NCBI GenBank assembly: GCA_027488375.1
Contig: JAIYBW010000002.1
Location: 62,001-126,000, forward strand
Direction: 5' to 3'
Origin: Pseudomonadota bacterium
Lineage (GTDB): Bacteria; Bdellovibrionota; Bacteriovoracia; Bacteriovoracales; Bacteriovoracaceae
DNA: 64,000 nucleotides
In this document: positions 44,225-52,599 of the stretch, piece by piece
Layout of the letters: each line of letters opens with the position of its first letter
Numbering within the stretch: the first letter of the stretch is position 1
The notes under the pieces: generated by a model
Databases searched by the model: none
Seen by the model: only the letters and a program-made list of their open reading frames with translations
What the model was told of the DNA's origin: nothing
Made by a program: the position numbers and the translations under genes

Positions 44225-44566
44225 ATGAACCGATACTTTCTCATGATACCTGTAACACTACTCATCAGCTCATTATCGATTGCACGCCCGATTAAAAGTT
44301 CACAAAAGTCCAATACTCAGTTGGCGGACATCAAGACTCCGGGAGCCTTAAGTCTTCCAACGTCCCCGCAGTTTGGCATTAAAAATGTTAAGCCTACGTC
44401 CAACGGATGTAGCATAACAGGCCTCAATCCATCTTCTGGCCCTTGGGAAAACAGTCCATGCGCTCACATCTATGGGGCAACAAGAATCATCCCTTCTTCA
44501 ACAGGCACTGGAACTGTGAATCCAGATGTTGGAGTTTTAAATCAAGAAGCTATCAAATCAGAATAA
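44225..44566 (+). CDS. Small secreted protein, pilin-cassette partner A
   Basis: A 113-residue exported protein with signal peptide (1-20). Its core SPQFGIKNVKPTSNGCSI and PWENSPCAHIYGAT matches the middle of the 207-residue protein at 46186-46809 (NPQFGVRDLKVSADGKCKI, WAGSPCAKVYGPT), with two conserved cysteines and a conserved spacing. It is Ser/Pro/Thr-rich. ATG has an AAAGGA site. Each copy lies near a pilin-like gene, so a surface or pilus-related role is proposed, unproven. Confidence 0.75.
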   Translation: MNRYFLMIPVTLLISSLSIARPIKSSQKSNTQLADIKTPGALSLPTSPQFGIKNVKPTSNGCSITGLNPSSGPWENSPCAHIYGATRIIPSSTGTGTVNPDVGVLNQEAIKSE

Positions 44567-44580
44567 TTAAATAACTTCTA

Positions 44581-44614
44581 AAAAAAAAGCCCCACATCGT
44601 GGGGCTTTTTTTTT
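44581..44614. terminator. Bidirectional terminator, partner A / pilin copy 2
   Basis: Eight A's lead into GCCCCAC, a three-base loop and GTGGGGC, then nine T's. Works on both strands, ending the plus-strand secreted gene and the minus-strand pilin gene, which converge here. Confidence 0.93.
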
Positions 44615-44637
44615 AGGAGAATTCTTTTATAGAGAAT

Positions 44638-45900
44638 TTAGTAAAGACCGAAAGTGCCAGCTCCAGGACATGATGCTTGTCGAGCGTTTGTTCTCCCACC
44701 GTTTGTGTTGCTGTACCTATCTCCACCCTGTCCTTCATAATAAGTGTTAAAACCAGAGAAAGAAGTCATAGCAACATTACCTCCGACACAACCTGCAGGA
44801 AGTTTTGAAGTACACGATTTGGAATAACGGCAAGTTGTTCTAGTTCCTTGCTTAAGAGGATTACCACAAGAGTAAACACAAGTGTCACCTTTATCGTAAA
44901 TAGTCCATGCACTCCAAGCCCCGCATGATGTACAAGTAGTCGGTGCTTCACATTTTAATTTTGTTTTACCATTTTCGATGACAAGAGAATATTTAGAGCC
45001 AGCAGGACAATCTCCTGGAGGTGTGGTATCAATGATACTGCCTGGCATAGCCCCTAAAGCAGAAATAGCAGGATTCGCTTGCGTATCTCTCCAGTGTTGG
45101 AGCTCTTTCATATCCGTCATAATCATAGAAATCAGGTCTGTGAAACTCTGACCATTAAAAGTACAGCCAGGCTTATCAGGATCATGAACACCACCAAGTT
45201 GAATACAGATGTTACTGTTCATATCGGCCAGATCAACTCCACCACCAGTACCACTTGAAGAACAAGAATTAATAACCCCTGCAGTCACTGCATTGGTACA
45301 ATCCTGACAGATAGCCCAATTGGTCCCGGCCCAAGCATTAGGTCCAGCCAATAGAAGCTTATTGGCCCCAGTACAGCTCGCCATAAGGGCAGTAGCATCA
45401 GTATTTTCGATATAATTCTTTTTACAAAGATTTGCGTTGAGAGAAATCTCTTTTTTTATCGTCTTACCGCCATAAGTTGATTTTTCAGGTTTTTTAAACA
45501 CAACTTCAAAAGTTGCCACGGCAGCTGAACCATTACTTCCATTATCATCAACATCTTTAAGATTCATGGACTCAATCTGAACTTCCGGGCCAGCCGATGT
45601 AGTTGCAGAAAACTTCGGAACAGATGTCCCACCTAAGACCTGATAGACCATGGAAATAGAGTCACCCTCTTTCTTGGATCCAAACGTAGCTTCACAGTTG
45701 TTTGGGTTCTTAAGAACATCATTTATTTGATTTGTAAGCATGGATATCTCATCCTTTGCTTCAATTGTCTTGGCAGCCTTTGTAGAGTTTTCCATGAGTC
45801 TCATGACCCCAAGAGAAACACCACCAAGCAAGCCCGCCGCGACCATGATTTCAACCATGGACATACCAAATTCTGTACCTAAAAATTTATTTTTTTTCAT
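44638..45900 (-). CDS. Long type IV pilin-like protein, copy 2, TSP1-like tail
   Basis: A 420-residue prepilin starting at ATG 45900. Leader MKKNKFLGTEFG is followed by MSMVEIMVAAGLL with Glu at +5. Residues to about 265 align with the copy at 41620-42804, including ENSTKxAK, NPNNCEA, VDxNGSNGS and CQDC. The C-terminal 150 residues differ and contain CGAWSAWTIYDKGDTC, SCG and QGTRTTC, which recall a thrombospondin type 1 repeat. Tail exchange on a conserved pilin stem is the evident design. The 13-residue upstream extension to 45939 has no ribosome-binding site. Confidence 0.85.
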   Translation of the reverse strand: MKKNKFLGTEFGMSMVEIMVAAGLLGGVSLGVMRLMENSTKAAKTIEAKDEISMLTNQINDVLKNPNNCEATFGSKKEGDSISMVYQVLGGTSVPKFSATTSAGPEVQIESMNLKDVDDNGSNGSAAVATFEVVFKKPEKSTYGGKTIKKEISLNANLCKKNYIENTDATALMASCTGANKLLLAGPNAWAGTNWAICQDCTNAVTAGVINSCSSSGTGGGVDLADMNSNICIQLGGVHDPDKPGCTFNGQSFTDLISMIMTDMKELQHWRDTQANPAISALGAMPGSIIDTTPPGDCPAGSKYSLVIENGKTKLKCEAPTTCTSCGAWSAWTIYDKGDTCVYSCGNPLKQGTRTTCRYSKSCTSKLPAGCVGGNVAMTSFSGFNTYYEGQGGDRYSNTNGGRTNARQASCPGAGTFGLY

Positions 45901-46185
45901 AGATTTAATTATGAAGAAGTTCTCAAAAAAAACTATCAAAATTTAAATTTCCTATAAAAATATAAAGGGTTAGAAAGTCACTTGTTAAGTCGTGGGTGCC
46001 GTATTTAAGTGGCTTAAGGAAAATTTTAGGCCTGTGACAAAAATAATGGCCACTTTTATGAAAGCTCTTTTACGAGAATTCATGAAGTTAAGAAGGAAAA
46101 ATGGTTCTTCTTTTTTAAATCCGCAAGTCAACCGATAATGGAATAAGTTAAGTCAACTCTTCCCTTACTAAAAAGGTAGGTTTTC
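45901..46185. promoter_or_regulatory. Divergent region, pilin copy 2 / secreted partner B
   Basis: The 285 bases hold the start regions of both genes and otherwise little. I see AAATTTTGAT on the minus strand, shared with the region upstream of pilin copy 1, and CGATAATGG at 46133 on the plus strand, similar to the TGATAATGG before partner A. An 18-codon open frame at 46082 has no supporting ribosome-binding site. Confidence 0.35.
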
Positions 46186-46809
46186 ATGAGAGCTCTAAAA
46201 TCTTTAACTATTCTTTCTATGATCTGCATTAGTTCAAATGCATTCTCTTACCAACAGATCCAACAAGAATCTCCAAGCTCTTCTGGTGGGGGAACGATTT
46301 CTCAAACATTTCCAATATCGACAACAACCGTTAAACCAACTAAAGACATAGATGTTCTTTCTGGCACGAGTGTTCAAAATTTCTCCGATGTAGTAAAAGA
46401 TACAGAATCACAATCTAGTAGCTCAGCTCCAAGCAACCCACAATTTGGAGTGCGAGACCTAAAAGTCAGTGCTGACGGAAAATGTAAAATTGGCTCAACC
46501 ACTCGAGTTTGGGCCGGAAGTCCTTGTGCTAAAGTCTATGGCCCAACGGCACCAACTCAAAGTGCCTCATCAAGTAGCGGAACTTCGACCTCTAAAGGAA
46601 ATATTTCTGTAGGAAGTGTTTACGATAAAGCCGTAGGAGGTACACTGCTTAAATCTGATTTTTCAGTTACAGAAGCCCCAGTTGGCATTAATAAGAATTT
46701 TGCAGCTCCGGCAGGAATGTTCCTAGACCAATCATCTGAAACCTACCAAAATCAGAGTCCAACTTCACCGGCTTCAAGTTATACATCAGTACGAGAAGCG
46801 TTCTACTAA
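46186..46809 (+). CDS. Small secreted protein, pilin-cassette partner B
   Basis: A 207-residue exported protein with a signal peptide (1-20), very rich in Ser, Thr and Gly in low-complexity stretches. Residues 85-120 (NPQFGVRDLKVS, SPCAKVYGPT) match partner A at 44225-44566, so they are paralogues with different flanks. Its gene diverges from pilin copy 2. The ATG follows AAAAAGGTAGG. Its stop is four bases before the end of the convergent PLD-like gene. Confidence 0.75.
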   Translation: MRALKSLTILSMICISSNAFSYQQIQQESPSSSGGGTISQTFPISTTTVKPTKDIDVLSGTSVQNFSDVVKDTESQSSSSAPSNPQFGVRDLKVSADGKCKIGSTTRVWAGSPCAKVYGPTAPTQSASSSSGTSTSKGNISVGSVYDKAVGGTLLKSDFSVTEAPVGINKNFAAPAGMFLDQSSETYQNQSPTSPASSYTSVREAFY

Positions 46810-46813
46810 TCAT

Positions 46814-48094
46814 TTATGGTAGAACATAATCTCTCGGCATCTCTTCTGCTGAAGTCGCCATGATATTGTAATAGAGGTCATACTGCTTCTTATAGGCCAT
46901 GACGACTTCAGGAATTGTTATAAAGTAGAAATTTTCAAAATTCTTAGTAAAAGCTGCTGTGGTGAAATTTCCTGCACCATTAAAAACAGCGGCTTTTTGA
47001 TCAAAATTAAAAATCATAAATTTATTGTGCTGAAGCTGATAAACGTTCTGATTGGTTTGAAGAAATTTTGTCTTCATGCCCTGACTTATAAGTTCTTTAT
47101 AAAGCCTGAAAGCTTCAATACTGGTGTTGCGCCCAACATCCTGACGTCGCTTCATGGCCCAGTAAATATCGTCATCCAGGATAAATTTAATCTCTTTTTT
47201 CTCTGTCAGAAGAGTTTGAAACAACTCCGAAATTTTACCTGAGAATCGATGAGACATCGCTTCGATCAAGATAGATTTCTGTCCGGCCTCTGTAATGCGA
47301 CTAAAGGCTTTGTCACCATCAACAGGTGAGAAAAAGACTTCAATATCTGACTCTGGTGCAGAAGCTATTTGCGAACGGCACTGATTGAGCGCCAGGGTAA
47401 AATTCGCTTTTGTATCACCGGAAGTCATCATAGATTCCATCACACACTTATGAGCACCAGCAAAATAAGATTTGCCATTTGTTGTGACGAAATTCCAGTT
47501 TTCATGATTGATACTCGTCCCGCCAGTCATGTTGCCAGAAGAGAAAAGAATTTTTGTGACAGCTTGACCTGGATTCACTATTAAAATTTTATTATGAGCA
47601 TAGCCTAAACCTCTTGTGCTCCCTCGGTAGACAATTTTAACCAGCTCTTCTTTACCGCATTTTTTTAAACCTTCTGCATCTTTATTAGGTGAAGGGTTTG
47701 CTCCATCCTCACCACCATCTAAAACCATAGAGACTTTCACTCCGCGCTCAACAGCAGAGCATAGGGACTTCACAACATTTTTTGAACTAAAACTGAGATA
47801 GGCCAGATAGAGCTCTTTCGTTTGAGGATCTGAGATCCATTCTACAATTCGATATTGTGGTGATTCTTTTCTTGCGACAGAGGCTGCCTCGTCGGCCGGT
47901 TTACAGTAAACATTTTTTGGCTTACCTGAAATGGTGGCCCCACTCTCACTGATGACGGGACGGTCATAATTATAAGTAGCGCATACAGGATTTGTGAAAA
48001 GGACTTCGAAGTTATAAGGTTTATAATCAGAAAGTTTTAAGGCCCAAGTATTGAAAGAGATGGCCGCTAGTGCGATTGAAATGAGTTTCTTCAT
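46814..48094 (-). CDS. Secreted phospholipase D-like protein with altered HKD motifs
   Basis: A 426-residue exported protein (signal peptide 1-18, cleavage after WA) with the two-lobed PLD fold. Both catalytic motifs keep His and Lys (His167-Lys169 in YAHNKILIVN, His356-Lys358 in LQHNKFMIFN) with GN turns after them, but the Asp at the HKD position is Asn in both (Asn174, Asn363). Activity is therefore possible but unusual. Substrate may be lipid or nucleic acid outside the cell. ATG 48094 has GAGGAACC upstream. Monocistronic. Confidence 0.8.
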   Translation of the reverse strand: MKKLISIALAAISFNTWALKLSDYKPYNFEVLFTNPVCATYNYDRPVISESGATISGKPKNVYCKPADEAASVARKESPQYRIVEWISDPQTKELYLAYLSFSSKNVVKSLCSAVERGVKVSMVLDGGEDGANPSPNKDAEGLKKCGKEELVKIVYRGSTRGLGYAHNKILIVNPGQAVTKILFSSGNMTGGTSINHENWNFVTTNGKSYFAGAHKCVMESMMTSGDTKANFTLALNQCRSQIASAPESDIEVFFSPVDGDKAFSRITEAGQKSILIEAMSHRFSGKISELFQTLLTEKKEIKFILDDDIYWAMKRRQDVGRNTSIEAFRLYKELISQGMKTKFLQTNQNVYQLQHNKFMIFNFDQKAAVFNGAGNFTTAAFTKNFENFYFITIPEVVMAYKKQYDLYYNIMATSAEEMPRDYVLP

Positions 48095-48253
48095 TTGAGG
48101 TTCCTCTTTATTTATTTTCTGAAGGCGGTAGTAAATCATTAAAATGACTTTGTAAAACAGACTTTCATGACCTCAGAATTTTTACTTAGTTGTTGAAATA
48201 AACCTTCTCAAGTCTTGTGGAGTTTGATAATTCAAACACATCGAGGAGTCATT

Positions 48254-48628
48254 ATGAAATCAATTGTTTTTGCAGCCCTGTTTTTAGCCTCTCAAGCAGC
48301 TCTGGCCCGTCAATATATTCAATGCTCTATCCTTTCAGATACTTCCGACGTTGCGGTTGTTAACCTGACCTCTTCTACAAAGGGGACACTCTTCCTTTCT
48401 TCAGGCATGGAAAACCCTGAAGATGAAAGGATTCTGGTTAATCTTGAGCTTGATAAAAAGTCTGAAAATAAACATATCTTTAAAATTATCAATGCTGGTG
48501 CAGAAGGGTTTATAGCACTTCCTTCGAATGTTATGGGAAAATCATCTGAGTCATTCGTATTAGAACTTGCTTATGGGCAATATAACTTTGACTACGCCTG
48601 TTTTTCACGCCTCTATAATGACGAGTAA
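48254..48628 (+). CDS. Small secreted unknown protein
   Basis: A 124-residue protein with a signal peptide (FAALFLASQAALA, cleavage near residue 18) and two cysteines (about 24 and 117) that could pair. The remainder looks all-beta. No family recognised. ATG 48254 has GAGGAG just upstream; the longer frame at 48215 has none. Eleven bases overlap the following membrane-protein gene, so the two are translated together. Confidence 0.75.
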   Translation: MKSIVFAALFLASQAALARQYIQCSILSDTSDVAVVNLTSSTKGTLFLSSGMENPEDERILVNLELDKKSENKHIFKIINAGAEGFIALPSNVMGKSSESFVLELAYGQYNFDYACFSRLYNDE

Positions 48629-49094
48629 GATAGCTTTTCTTCTTTTAGGTCTTTGGTGGGGGACAACATCAATCATTGATTTTGTCGTTGTCCCAACTGT
48701 ATTTTCTGTTATCAATGATTTTTTTAATGCCGGTGAACTTGGGATCGCCCTGTTTAGAAAGTTTAATTTTTTCGAATTATTTTTCGCCATTTCAATCCTT
48801 GTTTTTGAATGGCGGACAAAAAACAAATTTATCCTGACCTCAATCTTTTTGGCCTTATTTATTGTCATCATCTACACGACGACCCTTACCCCACATTTGG
48901 CGCAACTCTCAAGATGGTGGAAAGAAGCTGACTCTCAAGGTCTCACAAGTATTTATGGAGTTAAAGATATTCAACAGGAGCATCAATTCTATCATCGTCT
49001 TTACGTGAGCCTCGACTCCCTAAAACTTTTAATTCTGAGTTGTGTTCTAACTTACAAAATTTTTGCCAAAAATAAGATGAACCAAGATGCTTAA
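48618..49094 (+). CDS. DUF4149-like membrane protein
   Basis: A 158-residue inner-membrane protein with about four hydrophobic helices. The opening LLGLWWGTTSIIDFVVVPTVF (with the WWG...P pattern) and a central FFELFFAISILVFEW, then TLTPHLAQLSRWW, resemble DUF4149-type small membrane proteins. It starts inside the previous gene and overlaps dus by eight bases, forming a three-gene coupled unit. Function unknown. Confidence 0.7.
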   Translation: MTSKIAFLLLGLWWGTTSIIDFVVVPTVFSVINDFFNAGELGIALFRKFNFFELFFAISILVFEWRTKNKFILTSIFLALFIVIIYTTTLTPHLAQLSRWWKEADSQGLTSIYGVKDIQQEHQFYHRLYVSLDSLKLLILSCVLTYKIFAKNKMNQDA

Positions 49095-50049
49095 ATCGAT
49101 ACCAAAGGGCTCACTATTTTTTGCACCCATGGAAGGCATTACGGACGAGGCCTTTAGGAAAACAATTCTCAAGCTTTATCCAGAGTGGGACTACCTCGCG
49201 ACAGATTTTCTACGCGTTCCATCGGCAGGTCACTATCCTCGAAAATTTATTATCAGGCATTTTGGTAAAGATCTCTCTAATGATGAAAATGTAAAAAATA
49301 AAACAATGTTTCAGATTCTCACCTCTCACAGAGCTTTCACCATTGATATGGTTAAAGAGATTGTTGATTTGGGATATCCTTGGCTCGATATTAATCTAGG
49401 GTGTCCCTCAAACACGGTGACAAAAAATGGAGGAGGCTCTTCTCTTCTACTTGAATTAGACTTACTGCAAACTCTCATGAAAAATATCCGCACTCATTTT
49501 CCAGGTCGCCTCACGGCCAAAGTGAGAACAGGATTTCATCACACAAATGATTTTGATTCTATTATAAAACTTCTTAATGATGCAGGTGTTGAGCTCATCA
49601 CAGTCCACGGCCGCACAAGAGATATGATGTATAAAGTTCCCGCAGAATGGTCATATATTGAAAGGGCGACTCAAATTTCTCAGGTCCCAATTATTGGAAA
49701 CGGCGATGTATGGAATACAGAAGACATTGATCGCATGCTTCATCAAACTTGTTGCCACGGAGTCATGGTGGCCCGCGGGGCCCTCAAATCACCTTGGATG
49801 GCCCAGGATTATAAGAGAGGTCATTTTACAGAGACAGCTTCAGAGAGAACTCAGAGAATTAAAATATTTTTTAAAGAATACAGAACTCAATTAGAGCAAG
49901 AAAACATATCTGACCGAGGTTTAATAAAACAAACTAAATCTCTATCTCGCTTTATGTTTGAAGGTATCGAATCAGGTGAAAAACATAGAAGAAATCTTCT
50001 ACTAGGGCAAACAGTGGATGAAATCTATTCCGTCATCGAAGGTCTTTAA
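49087..50049 (+). CDS. dus: tRNA-dihydrouridine synthase
   Basis: FMN-dependent enzyme that reduces uridines in tRNA D-loops. The 320-residue protein has the opening APMEGITD, catalytic Cys106 in DINLGCPSNTVTKNGGGS, Lys in AKVRTGF, ITVHGRT and GNGDVWN. The fold order matches the Dus family; DusA, DusB or DusC subtype cannot be told safely, though the short C-terminus is nearest DusC. Stop codons of this gene and the convergent ATP-grasp gene overlap by four bases. Confidence 0.9.
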   Translation: MLKSIPKGSLFFAPMEGITDEAFRKTILKLYPEWDYLATDFLRVPSAGHYPRKFIIRHFGKDLSNDENVKNKTMFQILTSHRAFTIDMVKEIVDLGYPWLDINLGCPSNTVTKNGGGSSLLLELDLLQTLMKNIRTHFPGRLTAKVRTGFHHTNDFDSIIKLLNDAGVELITVHGRTRDMMYKVPAEWSYIERATQISQVPIIGNGDVWNTEDIDRMLHQTCCHGVMVARGALKSPWMAQDYKRGHFTETASERTQRIKIFFKEYRTQLEQENISDRGLIKQTKSLSRFMFEGIESGEKHRRNLLLGQTVDEIYSVIEGL

Positions 50050-50999
50050 AAGTTTTTCATGGAAAATTCTACGCGCTCTTTTGCCATGAGATTCAAAGGA
50101 GCTTCTTTTTGAATCTTTTCCAATCTTGGTACAAGACCTGCGAGATTAGCGATCTGAATACCTAACCCTGGACGAGCATTGAGTTCAAGAAGGATTGGCC
50201 CTTTATCTGGAGTTAAAACAATATCTACTCCCAAATAACCCAGCCCTACCATGTCATAACAATGAGAGGCGAGTTCCAAGATTTCTTTCCAAAAAGGTAA
50301 AACCAAACCTTCTAATCGATACCCTGTATCTGGATGATGAGTGACAACTTGATTTCTAATAACAGCGTTATTTGTGGAACCATCCTTTAAATGAAGGCCG
50401 GCCCCAATGGCCCCTTGATGGAGATTCGCTTTCCCATCAGACGATTTCGTAGGCAGTCTCACCATACTCATCACGGGAAACCCTTCAAAAACGATGACTC
50501 GAATATCTGGGATTCCCCCATATGAAAAATTATCGAAAATTTGGTGCTTATCAATTTTGGCCTGAATTATGGCCACATCGCTTTGACCAGATAATGAATA
50601 GAGACCAGACAGAATGCCAGAAACGTGATGCTTAACCTCATCAAGCTCCATTAATTTATCATTAGATCTTCTAAACAGAAGTCTTTCCTCACCATCAACT
50701 ATTTCTCTGACAACTTCTTTAAAAACAATAATTCCATTCCCTTGTGATCCATTTGCAGGTTTGATCACAAAGGAATCATACAGCTGAATTTTATTTTTTA
50801 GATTTTTAAGACTTCCATAATTTTCGATAACCATATAATTCTCTGGCATAGCAATTCCCCATGCCTCGGCCCTTCTGGCCGTAAGAACTTTATTATCTAC
50901 AAGTGGGTAAAAGGAACGCTTATTATGTCGTAGGATGTATCTACCGACACGATTATTGATTCCTAGAATTCCCATTGACCTCAATTCACGGAATATCAT
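50046..50999 (-). CDS. ATP-grasp, alpha-L-glutamate ligase-like protein (RloC-type)
   Basis: A 317-residue ATP-grasp enzyme with the RimK-like layout: opening LRSMGILGINNRVGRYILRHNKRSFYPLVDNKVLTA, then VIKPANGSQGNGI (ATP loop), and LGVDIVLTPDKGPILLELNARPG (metal site). Third gene of a known trio with a transglutaminase-7TM protein and a retropepsin-like protein, reported in Pseudomonas as an osmotic-stress operon (rlo; recalled from memory). The substrate is unknown; a peptide or amino-acid ligation in the envelope is likely. It starts 14 bases inside the upstream gene. Confidence 0.85.
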   Translation of the reverse strand: MIFRELRSMGILGINNRVGRYILRHNKRSFYPLVDNKVLTARRAEAWGIAMPENYMVIENYGSLKNLKNKIQLYDSFVIKPANGSQGNGIIVFKEVVREIVDGEERLLFRRSNDKLMELDEVKHHVSGILSGLYSLSGQSDVAIIQAKIDKHQIFDNFSYGGIPDIRVIVFEGFPVMSMVRLPTKSSDGKANLHQGAIGAGLHLKDGSTNNAVIRNQVVTHHPDTGYRLEGLVLPFWKEILELASHCYDMVGLGYLGVDIVLTPDKGPILLELNARPGLGIQIANLAGLVPRLEKIQKEAPLNLMAKERVEFSMKNF

Positions 51000-52596
51000 T
51001 TATTTTTGACTCCAACTTCTTTTTTTGTCTTACAAGATCTCTGAAACGAATAAATTCTGAGATCCTATAGCCTTTATACTTACCGATGAGAATCAAACAC
51101 CCAATAACAGACAATAGAAGTTCAGGGTTTGTGAACATGAACATTTCTAAGGAGTGAATGGAGTATAGTAAATATCCCATGATCGCAATGATGAGAGTTC
51201 CAAGAAGAGTTTTCAAAGTATTGATGAGGCCCTCTTCAGTAATCATGATTGAGAGTCGCTCAATGTTTGTTGTCACAATCACGATTGGGAAGAAAGCTAA
51301 ATGTTTCTGAGAAATAAAGGAAATATCCGTGCTGAAAAGTGAGTAGCTAATCATCAGCATAATCACAAGAGTCAGAATAATAGATAATCTTGGGACTGCC
51401 AGGAGATAAAATTTATCAAGAACATATCTCTCCCCTATTCCAATGAGCACGACAATAAAGAAAAACAAGGCCCCAAAACCAAGAGAGGTCTCTTTAAAAA
51501 AGAGAGTTAAAATAATGGGAGTAAATATTCCAAATGTTGGAATACCTATAATATTTCGTGCGATGGAAAGGACTAAAGTTCCCAGAGGAATAAGCAGAAT
51601 AGTCGTAAACATAGTCTGCAATGGTAGTGGCAATCGATAAAGACTTAATCGAGAAAAAATAGAATCACTTCTGATAACTTCTTTTTTAAATTCAGCTTTA
51701 TTAAAACGATTGATTCTTGCTCTTTCGGCCTGAATTGAATAGCTGACTTTTTTCTTAGAAATAATTTTTTCGACTTCATCATAGTTGCGATGAACAACCA
51801 TGAATTTATCAGGACGCTCTCCGAAAAACCCTCTATTGGTGTCAATCGGAATCCATTTATTTCCTAAGAAAACCTCATTCGCAAACGTAAAACGCAACTT
51901 GGCATTTTTCTGTTTTTTAGGCTCAGGCATTTTTACCATCACAACAACCCGAGACGGAATTTTTTGTCTTCGGGCCATGATATTAAAAAGCTTGGCTTTT
52001 ATAAGAGGAGACCCCTTACCTGTGTTCAGAGTTTCATGGATGGTTTTTATATCTGTATTACGCTGAATTTCCTCTTCAACATAGTAATAAATTTTTCTAA
52101 TAATTCCTGTTTTATCCTCATTACCTTCCAAGATGGCGCTTTCTAAATTTGTAATCGCAGTAACATCCTCTGGGATTAAATTAGGCAACTTCAAATACTG
52201 CTGCAATCCTTTAGGATAATTCTCAGTATAATCCTTAGGAATATTTTTATAAGAAATGGGTTTAAGATCAATTCGTGCAGAGTAGCTTACTTTTTGCTTA
52301 ATAAAATCTTTTGAAGACCAGGTCGCAAGGGCACTGTCCGAATTTGAATCAATGAAAATTTCAAAGTTTTTAGACTTGATCCTTTCATCAGTAATTTTAA
52401 TCCCTGGACCAGGTTTAGGAATAGGGAAAGAAAAAGAATTCTTATCACCTTTCGGTTTAGCGGAAATATGAAAATTCCAAACATCATCTACCATTTCTGG
52501 GATGAGTGAGAGTTTTAAAACTTGGGACTTGTAAAAAAGCATCCCCAGTGGGCCAACAATTAATAAAGCTGTGATAAGGGCTATTATTTTTCTCAT
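50986..52596 (-). CDS. Inactive transglutaminase fused to 7TM helices (RloB-type)
   Basis: A 536-residue inner-membrane protein: one N-terminal helix (3-25), a periplasmic transglutaminase-fold domain (about 150-275, with no evident catalytic Cys at the usual place), then about seven helices (about 330-520) with RNIIGIPTFGIFTPIILTLFF and FGALFFFIVVLIGIGERYVLDKF. This is the known inactive transglutaminase / 7TM architecture, always paired with the neighbours here. Three bases after the retropepsin gene, so one operon. Confidence 0.87.
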   Translation of the reverse strand: MRKIIALITALLIVGPLGMLFYKSQVLKLSLIPEMVDDVWNFHISAKPKGDKNSFSFPIPKPGPGIKITDERIKSKNFEIFIDSNSDSALATWSSKDFIKQKVSYSARIDLKPISYKNIPKDYTENYPKGLQQYLKLPNLIPEDVTAITNLESAILEGNEDKTGIIRKIYYYVEEEIQRNTDIKTIHETLNTGKGSPLIKAKLFNIMARRQKIPSRVVVMVKMPEPKKQKNAKLRFTFANEVFLGNKWIPIDTNRGFFGERPDKFMVVHRNYDEVEKIISKKKVSYSIQAERARINRFNKAEFKKEVIRSDSIFSRLSLYRLPLPLQTMFTTILLIPLGTLVLSIARNIIGIPTFGIFTPIILTLFFKETSLGFGALFFFIVVLIGIGERYVLDKFYLLAVPRLSIILTLVIMLMISYSLFSTDISFISQKHLAFFPIVIVTTNIERLSIMITEEGLINTLKTLLGTLIIAIMGYLLYSIHSLEMFMFTNPELLLSVIGCLILIGKYKGYRISEFIRFRDLVRQKKKLESKINDIP

Positions 52597-52599
52597 AGA

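Noticed and set aside
46131-46138. ACCGATAA, resembling a sigma-28 (FliA) -10, upstream of secreted partner B
   Set aside because: No TAAAGTTT-like -35 at the needed spacing, and the matching site before partner A differs.
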